DNA from: Brassica napus
Lineage: Eukaryota > Streptophyta > Magnoliopsida > Brassicales > Brassicaceae
DNA: 64,000 bases
Assembly: GCF_020379485.1 (NCBI RefSeq)
Contig: NC_063436.1
Span: 12,417,389-12,481,388 of the forward strand
Direction of reading: 5' to 3'
Within the stretch, counting starts at the first letter, position 1. The number at the start of each line of letters is the position of its first letter. A program made the position numbers and the translations under genes. Under the pieces are notes generated by a model. The model saw only the letters and a list, made by a program, of their open reading frames with translations, had not been told where the DNA came from and did no database searches. Below, in pieces: positions 23,397-39,568 of this stretch.

Positions 23397-24144
23397 CTCT
23401 TGTTTCGATCCGGATCAGATGAATTTGGAGAGGGTCGTGTTTTACTGTTGGTGTAAGATCTCTGAGTCTCCGGGAATCAAGAACCTCTCGCGCTCAGGCA
23501 AATGTTAAAGTCTTATTTGTTTATTGCTTTTTATATTTTGTCATCAGGAAGTTTTGTCATTATCCTTTTGACATGATTTTTGTTGTTTTCCTTTTTTTTT
23601 TACATGATTTTTGTTGTGGGAGATTGCATCTTTTTTTGTGCATCCTATGACTAAAAAGTAAAGTGTAATTAAAAATCCAACTGAAAATAATTTTTTTAAT
23701 ATTTCTAAATTCTTACTTATCGGTAGAGAAAGAAAAGAAATAAAATTTCTTTCATTATCAATCACCACCACGCCACCATATTCTTCATATCAACCACCAC
23801 TCTTCCTCTGCAACCACCATCTTCTTTTCGTAATCACCATCACCTCATCCATAATCACATTTATCACTCGGCCACCATTGCCGCGACAGAATATTTATAA
23901 GACTTAATTTGATAGCTTACAAAATTTGTGATAAAAATATAATAATTTTTATTTTGTATCCATATTTTTATGTAACAATAATAAAAACAAATAAGCATTT
24001 TAGATTATAAGATAAATCTGTTGCGTTGTAAGCATTATAGGGTTATCTTTTTTTACAATACAACAAGGACTTAATAAAAACAAATAAGTTATGGAAACAA
24101 TGTGTGTATAGTCAGTGTGATTGCATGATAACTGCAAAATGAAT
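23397..24144. other. Spacer: CLC-C upstream region and 3' side of the glucosylceramidase gene
   Basis: CLC-C and the next gene are in tandem on the minus strand, so this holds the CLC-C 5' leader and promoter plus the 3' UTR of the glucosylceramidase gene. From 23760 to 23880 there are repeated CACCACC and ATCACC words, a low-complexity patch. No gene. Confidence 0.5.
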
Positions 24145-28767
<4,623 letters not shown>

Positions 28768-29356
28768 TTATTCCTGAAACACAAACACATCGTTGTGGTT
28801 ACTTGTACAACTGAACAATCCTAACTACTTCTTCATCTACCCTTTTTCTCTCATTAATCGGCTAACTGAATTAAAGAATATTTTTTCACATCTTAAAAAC
28901 CCAATATGAAGAGTTCTTGTTTGCTTGTTAAATCCAACATGGGGAGGTTAAGCAATACACAACAATATAATTCTGCATTACGATTATTTCATTAAGATAA
29001 AAGTTAACAAAACGATTACTCTGAATTTTGATGCAGGAGAAGGATGAGAGGGTTGAATCGAACAAGCGGACTGGATCAATAGAAGCAATTTAATGTGGCA
29101 AACAAAAAATAAAATCGGGAGAATTGTTTTGTCAGTGACGATCAAGACGAAGAATATTGATTGATCAAAATAAAAACTTTTTTAAAATTGGGGGACTTTT
29201 TCAACAGAATGTGAATGGTAAGTGGCTTGTTTGATGTGTGTAGTTGTGACTTGTGGACAATAGGTTTTGATAAAATATCTCCTGGATAATTGGATAATGG
29301 CCCCATGCACAGTTTTATAAACTTAATTGCAAACTTGGACTATTTTTTTCAATATA
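28768..29356. promoter_or_regulatory. Upstream region of the glucosylceramidase gene
   Basis: On the minus strand TTTCAG precedes the start codon by a few bases, so an acceptor of a 5' UTR intron may end here, with the first non-coding exon probably near 29030-29150. The Helitron block starts at 29357, so this about 590-bp segment is the only non-transposon DNA upstream. Confidence 0.45.
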
Positions 29357-29837
29357 TCAATACTATTAAAACAGAAACATGCCCCATTGATAATAGTTGA
29401 GTCCAATTAAAAAAAATATACATCATCTACATAAAACTGCTTATATCACTTTATCAATACTATTAAATTTTCACGGCAGTTCTAGCAATTCTAAAATCCT
29501 ACTTTTCAGGAAAATTTGATTGCCACTTTTTAAATAAAACGTAAACAACAATAACAAAGCAGTTCCATAACCACTAATGTCCTATTTTTAAGGACTACAA
29601 ACATATAAAACTTCTATTTTTCAATTAAAAAATCTATTCTACTAAACTCAATTAAGAATTTTACGTAACCACCTTACACAACCAATTAAACTCCTATTAT
29701 AAAGGCAACAAATTTTATAAATGACAACAAATTTCGTGAAATATATATACAACTCCTATATCTAACTCATTATCCTGAAATATATGTACTCCTGTGACCC
29801 CAAAATTTAAAATCAACAAACTTCCATATCTAACCAA

Positions 29838-30554
29838 AATCCAAATTGTCACTATTTATTTAAAAATTTTATTTTTCTAGATAGTTTTTTTATAAGAAAA
29901 TTAAATTATTTAATCCATCTATTCTATTAAATTAGGAACATGATCAGTTGATATTATTATGGAAGTATTATTTATAAAAATATATTCTACGGGTTTTAGT
30001 TTAACGGGTTTTAAATAGGTTATTCGATTAAAAATATTTGTTAAATGTTTAGTGAAGACCTTATTAACCCATTTACATATATATATTTAACAAAATATAT
30101 TAAAAATTATCTTTCAAATATTTTTCAAAACTTTTGTTCGGTTTTCTGTGCGTGTTGGATTTGATATTGGTTTTCGGATATCTCTTAAGAACCATTCAAG
30201 TATATATGCCAAATCTAATAGATTATGAAACTTTGATTTTTGGGTCGATTCCGAGGCAGATTTTTTGGATACGAATATTTTTCTTGACTAATTATGTTAG
30301 GTAACTACTAAGAAAATATAATATGTTGCAAATTTTAAAAATAAAGTTTAAAAATAATTTTTGATATACATATGACATATAATTATGCAATTTGACATAT
30401 TTAATATAGTTACCAAAAATTATATTAAATTAAATTAATACTAAAAACAAATATGATTACAAAAATAACACAAATACAAAAATTAAATTTCTCAAAAAAA
30501 AAATAAACAAAAAAAAGGGCGGGTCAGAATCCAAATTGTCACTATTTATTTAAA
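29838..30554. repeat. 27-bp direct repeat flanking an internal Helitron copy
   Basis: AATCCAAATTGTCACTATTTATTTAAA occurs identically at 29838-29864 and 30528-30554. Between them lies a Helitron-like segment with a 5'-like start at 29918 and a GGGCGGGTC motif just before the right repeat. The repeat is far longer than expected at a Helitron site, which normally has none, so it suggests recombination, gap repair or an unrecognised insertion. Confidence 0.7.
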
Positions 30555-31127
30555 TCCAAACGCAGCTTTTGCGGTTGGTAGCGGTTGTCGGCGGTTTGCA
30601 ACAATCACTCAAATCGCTATAAACCGCTTCAAACCGCTACGAATCTCATAAATTCAAAAGCTGGCTCCAGCTAACGTTTGCGGTTGCGGACGGTTGCGGG
30701 AGGGTAAAATTTTTTTTTTAAAAACAATATATATACAAAAGTAAAATTAATTAATAAAAAATTTAAAATTGAGATTATGAAAATATTAAAATATATCTAT
30801 TATATTTTAATTAATATTATAAAATTTTATAATAAAAAAAATTTCAATAAATTTTCAAAAATTAAAATTATAACTTTCTAAATATAAATTTTATATTTAT
30901 TATAATTTTATGATTTTTGATATTTTTATAATTATATTAAATGTAAATATTGTTAATTTATTATTTGACTGTTACCACATTTGGTAGTTAACCAGTCATA
31001 AGTAACCCGTAAACGCACCAATTTTTAACCGCAGTACCAATCGTACAAATCTCTTAAAACCGCTAGAAACTGCAACCGTCCGCATCCACAAACTCCCACA
31101 ACCGCAACCGCAACCGCTGCGTTTGAA
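30555..31127. mobile_element. Foldback/MITE-like element with CGGTTGCGG-rich ends
   Basis: The left end begins TCCAAACGCAGCTTTTGCGG and the reverse complement of the right end begins TTCAAACGCAGCGGTTGCGG. Inside both ends are many GCGGTTG, CGGTTTG and complementary CAACCGC words. The centre, about 30710-30970, is extremely AT-rich. No coding capacity and no convincing target duplication, so the superfamily is open. Confidence 0.65.
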
Positions 31128-31603
31128 CCAATTAAACCAATTAAGACGTTGTCGCGATTTTTAACAATTCACGTGGCCCTGGATCAAAATTTACAAAATT
31201 CGTATTTAACGTCATGGCAAATTATTATGTATAATTATAACATTATTATAATTATACATGAAATAAAAAAAATGAAAACCATATAATTTTAACGATAGCA
31301 CATGTAGAGTATCCAACATCACAAATTCAATCAAATTATCAAAACCTCTTACTAATAGTAATTAAAAATTTAACACATATGATTACAGAAAAATACAAAT
31401 ATCATTACAAAGAAAAATATGAGACAGAAAATTAATATTTTACAATAAAATAAAACAAAAAATATACCCGCCCTTTTAAGGGCGGGTCAAAATCTAGTCA
31501 ATACTATTAAATTAGGAACATGACCTATTGATAATGGTTATGTCCAACAATTAATTTTCTTTATTTAAAGAGTCTTTTATTATCCTTTATGTATAACTGT
31601 ATC

Positions 31604-34106
31604 TGTCCCAGAGAGAGGTTTAAGGCAAGGAGATCCGTTGTCTCCGTATCTATTTATTTTATGTACTGAGACCCTTATAGCAAATATTAAGAAGGAGGAA
31701 CGAGAGAAACGATTAACGGGTTTGAAAATCGCCCGCGGCAATCCGCATATTTCCCATCTTTTATTTGCGGATGATAGTTTATTCTTTTGTAAGGCTACGA
31801 AGGAGGAGTGTGGTGTAATTTTAAAGCTGCTTAAAGACTACGAGGCAGTTTCGGATCAACAAATTAACTTTCAGAAATCATCAGTACAATTTGGTCACAA
31901 GGTTCCGGACAATATAAGATTGGAAATTCACAATATTTTGGGTATTACTAATTTGGGTGGGATGAGCAATTATTTGGGTATTCTGGAAAGCCTTGGAGGG
32001 TCCAAAATACAAATTTTTGGTTACCTAAATGACCGAGTATGCAATTTCTTGCAGATTGCACAGGAAATCCAGGTTTCAATTCCCGGAGCAAGCGATTTAT
32101 TCAACAATTATGCGATTACGGAAGAAAGGCTTACAAGAGTTTCTCAACATGGTGCAAGTAAATCCGGTCAGGCGTGATCTTCATGGGATGGCTCAAATGA
32201 TGCGGTTAGGTGTAGATCCTCATAAGGCAGGTAGTATTGTCGGTTATCGAATCGTCTTTATAATCTTTCTCATAATTGTAATATCTAAATAAATCCTCGA
32301 CAAAAAAAAAAATGACCGAGTAAATAATAAAGTTAATGGCTGGACAGTTCGGTTTCTCACAAGAGGGGGAAAGGAAGTTTTGATCAAATCAGTGGCTACA
32401 CCGATGCCAACACATGTAATGTCATGTTTCCGGCTTCCTAAAGGGGTGACGAAGAAAATAACGAGCACCCTCTCTCATTTCTGGTGGGGTGGTAGTGGTA
32501 ATAAAAAAGGAATTCATTGGCTTTCTTGGGATAAAGTGTGTACTCCTAAGGAGGAGGGGGGGGGCTGAGTTTTAGAGATCTTCAGGATTTTAATACAGCT
32601 CTGTTGGCTAAACAATTCTGGCGGTTAATAGATAAACCAGATTGTTTGTTTACAAAAGTTTTTAAAGGACGTTATTTTAGGAATACCGATCCTTTAGATG
32701 ATCACAGATCATATTCATCCTCTTATGGATGGAGAAGCATCTGCTCAGCTAGATCTCTGGTTAAAAAAGGGCTAATCAAAAGAGTGGGAACAGGACAATC
32801 CATCTCTGTATGGACAGATCCGTGGATCTCCGCTCCTCGCCCGAGGTCAGCAATACCAAAATCAAATACTCAATTTTTAAATCCTTCATTAAAGGTGGAA
32901 CAATTCATTAATCCGATTGACTGCTCCTGGAATGTAGATTTGCTTAATGCTTATATACATGCTGATGATGTGAAACTCATTAGAGGTTTAGCAGTAAGTA
33001 GATCCTACAAACCAGATACAATAGGATGGAGTTTTACGGAGTCTGGTAAATATTCGGTTAAATCAGGTTTTAGAACTGAATCTTTATATCCAGATAGAGT
33101 GCATAGGAGTATTTGCTATGGACCAACTGTTAAACCGTTATTAGCCTTTTCTTGGAAACTGAAATGTCCTCCAAAATTGAGACATTTTGTGTGGCAATTT
33201 CTTTCTGGCACATTACCAGTTTCAAAGAATCTTACAACTCGAGGGATTGTTTGTGATACACGTTGTAGTATGTGTGGGGCAGATGAGGAATCAACTAACC
33301 ATGTACTCTTCGAGTGTCCCCCGGCTTTACAAACATGGGCACTTTCTAGGATTCCTTCCTCTCCAGCGATCTTTCCATTGTCGTCCATTTTCACCAATAT
33401 GGATTATCTATTTTGGAGATTACCAAAAAAGGAGGATCTAAATTATTTTCCATGGATATTGTGGTATATTTGGAAGGCTAGGAATGATAAGATTTATTCA
33501 AATAAGGATGGCAATCCACAGGAAATATTGCGGTTGGCCGAGGTGGAAAGTAAGATATGGATGGAGGCCCAGTTAACCGTGAATGGCCCCAGGGAGAATT
33601 CCTATAATGGGAGTTTACAACAATCTGCGGATTTAGACCTGGAAGTTTCTAGAGTTTGTTATATTGACGGAGCTTGGAAAAAGGAAGACATATTTACGGG
33701 ACAAGGTTGGTTTTGCAGAAATAGTGGATCGACTGATGTCATGATGGGGGCAATGAATCTTCGTAGAAGTTTGTCACCCTTGCATGCTGAGTTTGAAGCA
33801 TTAATCTGGGCAATGGAATGCATGAAGACCCTCCAATTTTCTGAAGTAGTGTTTGCAACGGATTGTTCTCAGCTGGTGAAGATGGTGTCGACACCTGATG
33901 AATGGCCTGCTTTCTCTACACATATAGAAGAATTCAATCGCAGTAAGACTTTCTTTCCTCACTGCCGGATCAGACATATCCTTAGAGCACAAAATACCTT
34001 GGCGGATAAGCTTGCACGCGGTGCGAGGAGTTCTCCTTCAGCTTTGATTTATGTCGATTCAATCCCACCGATTTGGCTTGCTAGACCGGTTGGAGTTTCT
34101 AATTAG
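31604..34106 (+). pseudogene. LINE reverse transcriptase / RNase H remnant, broken
   Basis: The coding remnant runs from 31604, is interrupted by the SINE, resumes in the same frame after 32322, and breaks at a G-run near 32556-32564, where the frame meets a TGA; the downstream zf-RVT and RNase H part stays open from about 32570 to the TAG ending at 34106. The lesions are therefore 5' truncation, one SINE insertion and one frameshift in a homopolymer. Low decay over 1.5 kb suggests a fairly recent insertion. It cannot transpose by itself. Confidence 0.9.
32040..32309 (+). mobile_element. tRNA-derived SINE inserted in the LINE
   Basis: AAATGACCGAGTA (13 bp) flanks the insert at 32027-32039 and 32310-32322, and an A-run ends the insert. 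Near its 5' end GGTTTCAATTCCC (32072-32084) matches a Pol III B box; the A box before it is less clear. No coding capacity; about 270 bp. Leaving one copy of the duplication restores the reading frame of the surrounding LINE, which confirms that this is an insertion. Family not assigned. Confidence 0.85.
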
Positions 34107-35551
34107 TTTTTAGTTGATGTTGTCAAAAAAAAAAAATGTATAACTGTATCAAATTAAATAACCGTAAATGCCTTTTATGAATCAATATATATTTGTAACT
34201 TCATGTCCACAATTCTCGGCTCTCACCACTTCTTTCCCGTATGGCTGCTTTGCGTATACATAATACGGACAGATATATATATACAACAATTATTCTTTCC
34301 TTTTGGGTTTTTAACAGATGTAGATTGTTAACTATAATATTATTCTATTATACCAAAATTATGATTGAAAACTGTTACATGTTATTCGGTTCCGTTTGCT
34401 ATGTAAGTATTCCACCCAAATTATTTATGTATGCTATTTAATAATCTGAACCTTTTTCTGAGAATTTCAACCTTTTATTTGATTAATATAACATGGTACT
34501 CTATATAATTATTTATATATGCAGTTACATTATTGATACATCTTTCTAAAATGATATGTTAATTACTCATTATAGTTACGACTATAAATATAATAACTGA
34601 ATATATTAAAATATTAAAAATATATTTTTCAATAATTTTGTTTTTCACCTTTTCTAAATAAAAATAAATAAAAATGTATTTGAAAATTAAATTCAAATAC
34701 ATTTTCAAAATTTAAAAAATTATATTCATCTGTTTATATAAATATTCATCTACTCTAAATATTAATCTATTTATATAAATATTTATTCTATTAAATTAGA
34801 ATCATGACCACTTTATATAAGTATAGTCCAACAATAAAAATTCATGAATCAATTAAGATAAATAATTAATATAAATAGTTGTTTATAAGAAAATTTAAAT
34901 GATTTAATCTCTCTACTCTATTAAATTAGGAACATTATATTATTATAGAAGTATTACTTATAAAATTATATTCTATGGGTTTTAGTTTAATGGATTTTAA
35001 ATAGGTTATTCGATTAAAAATATTTATTAAATGTGATTTTACTTAAAGTTAGTGAAGACCATTTACACACACACACATATATATATATATATTTAACAAA
35101 ATATATTAAAAGTTTTTTTTCATATATTTTTCAAAGATTTTGTTTGGCTTTCGGTGTAGGTTGGATTTGATATTGATTTTCGGATATCACTTTAAAAACC
35201 GTTCGAGTATATAGACCAAACCTAATAATGAGACTTTGATTTTCGGGTGAATTTCGAGTCTGGGTTTTTGGATACAAATATTCTTAACTAATTATGTTAG
35301 GTAACTATAAGAAAATATAATATGTTGCCAAACTTTAGGAATATATTTTAAAAATAATTTCTGAAATACATATGACATAAGTGTATATTATGCAACTTGA
35401 CATATTTAATATAGTTATCAAAAAATATGTTAAATTAAACTAATATTAAATAAAAATATGATTACAAAAAAACACAAATTTAAAAATTAAATTTTAAAAA
35501 ATTATATATATATATATACCCGCCCTTTCAAAAGGGCGGGTCAGAATCTAG

Positions 35552-36963
35552 TTTTCTTATAAAGTATTAAACTTAATCATAATTCTGTGGATTCTTATAT
35601 TATACTTCATCTCTTTAGCAGTATAACAATTCAATTGACAAAAAACTAGTAGAAGCAACGTAGAGATTTTTTGTTACTAAATGCTAGGATTCGCAAACTA
35701 AATGAGATATATTGCTCAGTCAAAAAAAGGAAATAAATTGTCAAAAAGTATTTCATTTGCAATTAATCATATTTAAAAAAATCTTATACACGACACACAA
35801 CAGCTGTATAATAATAGTTGACTTAAATGATAAATAAATTAATGAAAGTTTATTAAATAGAAGTTTTAAACAGTTAAAAGTTTGTCAGCTAATTTTGTTG
35901 CAAACTAGACTAACTTTTCAACAAATTTTAGTAAAACTATTTAATTAAAGAAAAAGAGAGATTTGTAAATAATCCGATATTACCTTTTTTTTTTCTAATC
36001 CGATATTACCTTCTTTCTTAATGTGACACTTTTCTTCCAACTAATGCTAGGACTGTGTGAATAAAATCCGTAGACAAAAAAATATTAATAAATAAAGTAA
36101 GTCGTAAATAATATACTATGTATACATTATTTATTTTTAATTTTCTACATATTGTAAAATAATAAATAAATATTGAAATAATTGAAAAGAAAGTAACTAT
36201 TACATATATATTAAATTGGCACAAACACATTAATCAAAATAATCAGTCTTTTTATTTACCATATGTTTATGATAAATAAATCAAAACAATTATATTTTCG
36301 TATTTTATATGGTATATTGTTAAATTTAAATAATATAAACATACATATATAATATACTTTTTGATTATCTAATAAATGAGGATTCATATGAAAATGATTA
36401 TATGATCATTTGTATTTTTTTATAAAAAAACGTTTTAAACTGGTGAAAACAAAAATTTTAGTGTAAATTTTTAATAATTTTCGTAATTTGTAATTGTATT
36501 TAAAAATTCAATGGTAAATTAAGTCTTAATTCTTGTTCAATACAAATTTAAGAACTAAAATATTTATTTTTATATGGTATGTAATTTAATTTAAACATTA
36601 TTAAATATATGTATTTTTAATATAAATATCTATTAAATAAAGATTTCTATTCTTATGGTTTTATGTTCATTTGTATTTTGTTATAAAAGATATTTAAACT
36701 ATTGATTTAAAAAAAGTGGGATTTTTAACCATTTTAGTAATTTAAAGTCGTTTTAAAATTTTTAAATATAACATATACGAAAAATATAAATTTTATTATA
36801 TTGTGAATATAATTTTTTAATTTATTTTAATAATATAAAATTAAACAACAATAATGAAGGACATAAAAATTATTACCAAATATTTATTATTCAAAATCAT
36901 TAATTGCAATATATATTTTAATTTGAAATATATTTTAACATAGGTAGCTATAGTTAGAAACAG

Positions 36964-37028
<65 letters not shown>

Positions 37029-37646
37029 CGTTGATTAAATATAAGTTTCAAACAGTCGGCTAATTTTGTTGCAAACTAGACTAATTTTTCAACAAATCAA
37101 AGTAAAAATATTTAATTAAAGAAAAAAGATAGATTTTGTAATTCATCCGATATTACCTTCTTTTTTTGTAATCCGATATTACCTTCTTTCTCAAGCAATG
37201 TAACACTTTTTGCAACTAATGCTAGGACTAGGAATAGGATCCGTAGACAAAAACAATAATAAATAAAGTAAGTCGTAAGTAATATACTATGTATGTCCTT
37301 TTGACTGGCAATGTAGTATTTAAATTGCAATTAATCCTAATTAAAAACAATGATAATCATTAGCACACGACTCACAATGGCAAATCTAACACAAACCGTG
37401 TGGAATGGTGGTGTTTTAGAACAAGAAGTAACAAAGCAGCAAAGACAATGTCTACACGTTACTTGCATATTTTTCTATCATCATGTTTAATATGAAAACT
37501 CAGGGCCTCCAGGATTGCATCATTTTTACATTTAAAACCCAAATTAAGTATGTGAACAAAGTAACGTACCGACACGCCTTAAAAATAAGCATCAAGACAC
37601 AATAAAAAAATCTCATCAAGACACAACATTCTTATTTAACACATAA
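35552..37646. other. AT-rich spacer with a diverged direct repeat and an AAT microsatellite
   Basis: No gene. Two diverged copies of about 270 bp lie in direct orientation at about 35850-36125 and 37030-37295. Shared phrases include GCTAATTTTGTTGCAAACTA, ATCCGATATTACCTTC (twice in each copy, imperfectly), CAACTAATGCTAGGACT and AAATAAAGTAAGTCGTAA. Between them is very AT-rich DNA and a TAA/AAT trinucleotide run at about 36963-37026. Confidence 0.6.
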
Positions 37647-39124
37647 CTAGATTTTGATATGCGCTTTCAAAGCGCGAATCGTTTTTATTTTAAAATTCTA
37701 TTTAAAAGAAACAAATATTATAAAATGTAATTTTTTCATAAATGTTATATTTTTTATAATAAATTTATAATTTTCCTGGTAATTAATTTATTTTTAATGA
37801 TTGTATATGTGTAGAAGTATTAATATATTTTGAGAAGGATTTAAAAAGTGGTACATTTATAACTAATAAACTTAGTTATGCAGTGTTATTATAATTTTAA
37901 AGTTGATCATATATACAATTTTAACTGACTATAAAATATTATTTTTACAAATTTAATACATTTTTATGCTTCATTATACATATTTTGTTTTTATGAAATT
38001 AAAATTCATATTAAAACTGAATCTAATAATGAAACTAAAAATAAAATAAAAGGCAAAGTGTTTAACAATATGAGCTTATATTTTATTATATCTGAAAAAT
38101 ACACTATATATTGGAATTTAAGATGAAAATAATATTTAAACTCGGCCCAATATATTAAAATTTGTACTGACAAAACATGTAACATCGTCTGGATTTACCA
38201 AAAAAAAAGTAAGTTACAGATAAAATGGTTTCGAAGAATATGAAAACATTGTTAAATTCTAATTACCTCCTTTTGGGTTTGTTTGAATAATGATATATTT
38301 GAACTAATTATTATAAGCTTTTTGGTTTATCATTTAATAAATCAAACAGTTTTTAGTTTATACATAGTTTACATATACTAGAATGGTAATGTATTATAAA
38401 TACTTTTTCAGTATACTCTTAAATAACTAAACCTCAAAAGTGTATGTCAATAAAATAAGAAATTTGTTTTGTTGTTCTAGAATTAGATGATTTTTAGACC
38501 GAACTAGTGCTGACAAAAAAAAAAGAATTTAGACCATACTGATGAATATATACTAGACATACATTTTATATTTCGAGTCTGCACTTATATTCTATAACAA
38601 CTTGATATATTAGATTTGAACACTAATAAGTGAATAGAGTCTGCCGGTGATTTTCTACATAAAAAAAATTGATTCATGGATATGTATCTAGAGTAGAACA
38701 AATTTTTACAGATGTCCATCTTTTTAAATTGCCACTTATGTAATTCACTGAATTCACAGAAGAAGTTAAAAAACTCATTTATGAGAAACATAAACAAGAA
38801 CAAAAACACAATTTTATAGAGGTAGAAAATAAAATTACTTATAGAGAGTCAATAGTAAACAAATCGAGAGTAGAAAATCTAATCTCTTTTCCTCATTTTA
38901 CAATCGATGTTGCCTATATGGTTTTGTGATTTGTGTCAGCCGCAAAACTTAATTTTTTGTGCATATAAAATCTAAAAAATAATTAAAATGATTTGTAATA
39001 CGTTAACCCTTCAACAACGATGATACATTTAAGAGACCAATATTTGTATTTGTCATTTTACCATCGATAAAGATTATACTATTGCAAAATGTTATAACTA
39101 TTTAATAAACAAACATTAGTATAA

Positions 39125-39162
39125 AAAACTCACTCCGCGCATGCGTACGGGTTATCATCTAG
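39125..39162 (+). mobile_element. Helitron 3' terminus
   Basis: An imperfect hairpin CCGCGCATGCGTACGG, then GTTATCATCTAG followed by T: the plus-strand Helitron 3' signature. The matching 5' end was not identified. Confidence 0.6.
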
Positions 39163-39303
39163 TATAATATTATGTACAAAAAAAAATTTATTAAACAGTT
39201 TATTCTACTCTATATGTAAATTACAAAAAATAAAAATATATATGAGAATTTTTATAAAACCATCGGTTTATGAGTTTACGTTGAATACAAGTTAAATCAA
39301 ACA

Positions 39304-39332
39304 CCTCCGCGGGGGCGCGGATCAAGTTCTAG
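39304..39332 (+). mobile_element. Helitron 3' terminus
   Basis: Hairpin CCGCG-GGGG-CGCGG, then ATCAAGTTCTAG followed by T. Same signature as the preceding one, 170 bp away; 5' end not identified. Confidence 0.6.
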
Positions 39333-39568
39333 TTATTATTATGGTAATATAATTATTGATGTGATGTATTGTTAAAGATAATATAATTAATGAAATTGTT
39401 AAACTGAGTGAAATATGAAAAGACAATTAGTGTAATTATATTAATGAAATTACTAAAAAGATAATATACTTACTTTTTATATCGATATCCATGTTTCTAA
39501 GCAATTTTATTTATATTGCTATTCATGTTTAGTACCAAAAAAAAATATTTCAGTTTTAATAATATAGG

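Larger units (their letters stand above)
29357..31497 (+). mobile_element. Helitron (composite, plus orientation)
   Basis: The 5' end is TCAATACTATTAAAACAGAA, preceded by A; the 3' end at 31494-31497 is CTAG, followed by T. Just upstream is a perfect GC-rich hairpin at 31467-31486, CCCGCCC-TTTTAA-GGGCGGG. No helicase frame is present. The interior is composite: other 5'-like starts occur at 29454 and 29918 (TCTATTCTATTAAATTAGG), there is an internal GGGCGGGTCAGAAT end-like motif at about 30516-30530, a foldback element lies at 30555-31127, and a 27-bp direct repeat flanks 29865-30527. Older related copies are probably nested inside. Confidence 0.75.
31604..34135 (+). mobile_element. 5'-truncated LINE (non-LTR retrotransposon) with target-site duplication
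   Basis: The 15-bp sequence ATGTATAACTGTATC occurs at 31589-31603 and 34136-34150, and an A-run of about 12 precedes the second copy: a target-primed insertion. The insert starts inside the reverse transcriptase with GLRQGDPLSPYLF, so the 5' part (ORF1, endonuclease, early RT) is lost. Next come the catalytic FADD box, the zf-RVT domain (CPPKLRHFVWQFLSGTLP and a CSMCGADEESTNHVLFEC motif) and an RNase H domain with visible acidic residues (YIDGAWK, HAEFEAL, ATDCSQL, ADKLARGA). It is a plant L1-clade element. A SINE interrupts it at 32040-32309. Confidence 0.95.
31498..35551 (+). mobile_element. Second Helitron, abutting the first; disrupted by a LINE
   Basis: The 5' start TCAATACTATTAAATTAGGA lies directly after the CTAG of the upstream Helitron with no base between. 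The 3' end at 35548-35551 is CTAG followed by T, preceded by a hairpin at 35519-35540 (CCCGCCCTTT-CA-AAAGGGCGGG). The 2.5-kb LINE at 31604-34135 interrupts it. Further 5'-like starts at about 34783 and 34908 and similarity of about 34920-35551 to 29930-30530 mean several copies of the family may be stacked, so pairing this 5' end with this 3' end is inference. Confidence 0.6.
37647..39568 (-). mobile_element. Helitron-like segment (minus orientation), composite
   Basis: On the minus strand the 3' end is CTAG at 37650-37647, followed by T, with a GC hairpin GCGCTTT-G-AAAGCGC just inside. The matching 5' end is about 39568 and reads CCTATATTATTAAAACTGAA, one base off the TC start of the element at 15069-16390, with which it also shares subterminal phrases (ATCCATGTTTCTAAGCAATT). 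Two plus-oriented 3' ends lie within it, at 39162 and 39332, so it is a composite. Confidence 0.6.

Noticed and set aside
32040..32110. B-box motif considered as a tRNA gene
   Set aside because: No cloverleaf can be drawn and the element has target duplications and an A-tail, so it is a tRNA-derived SINE.
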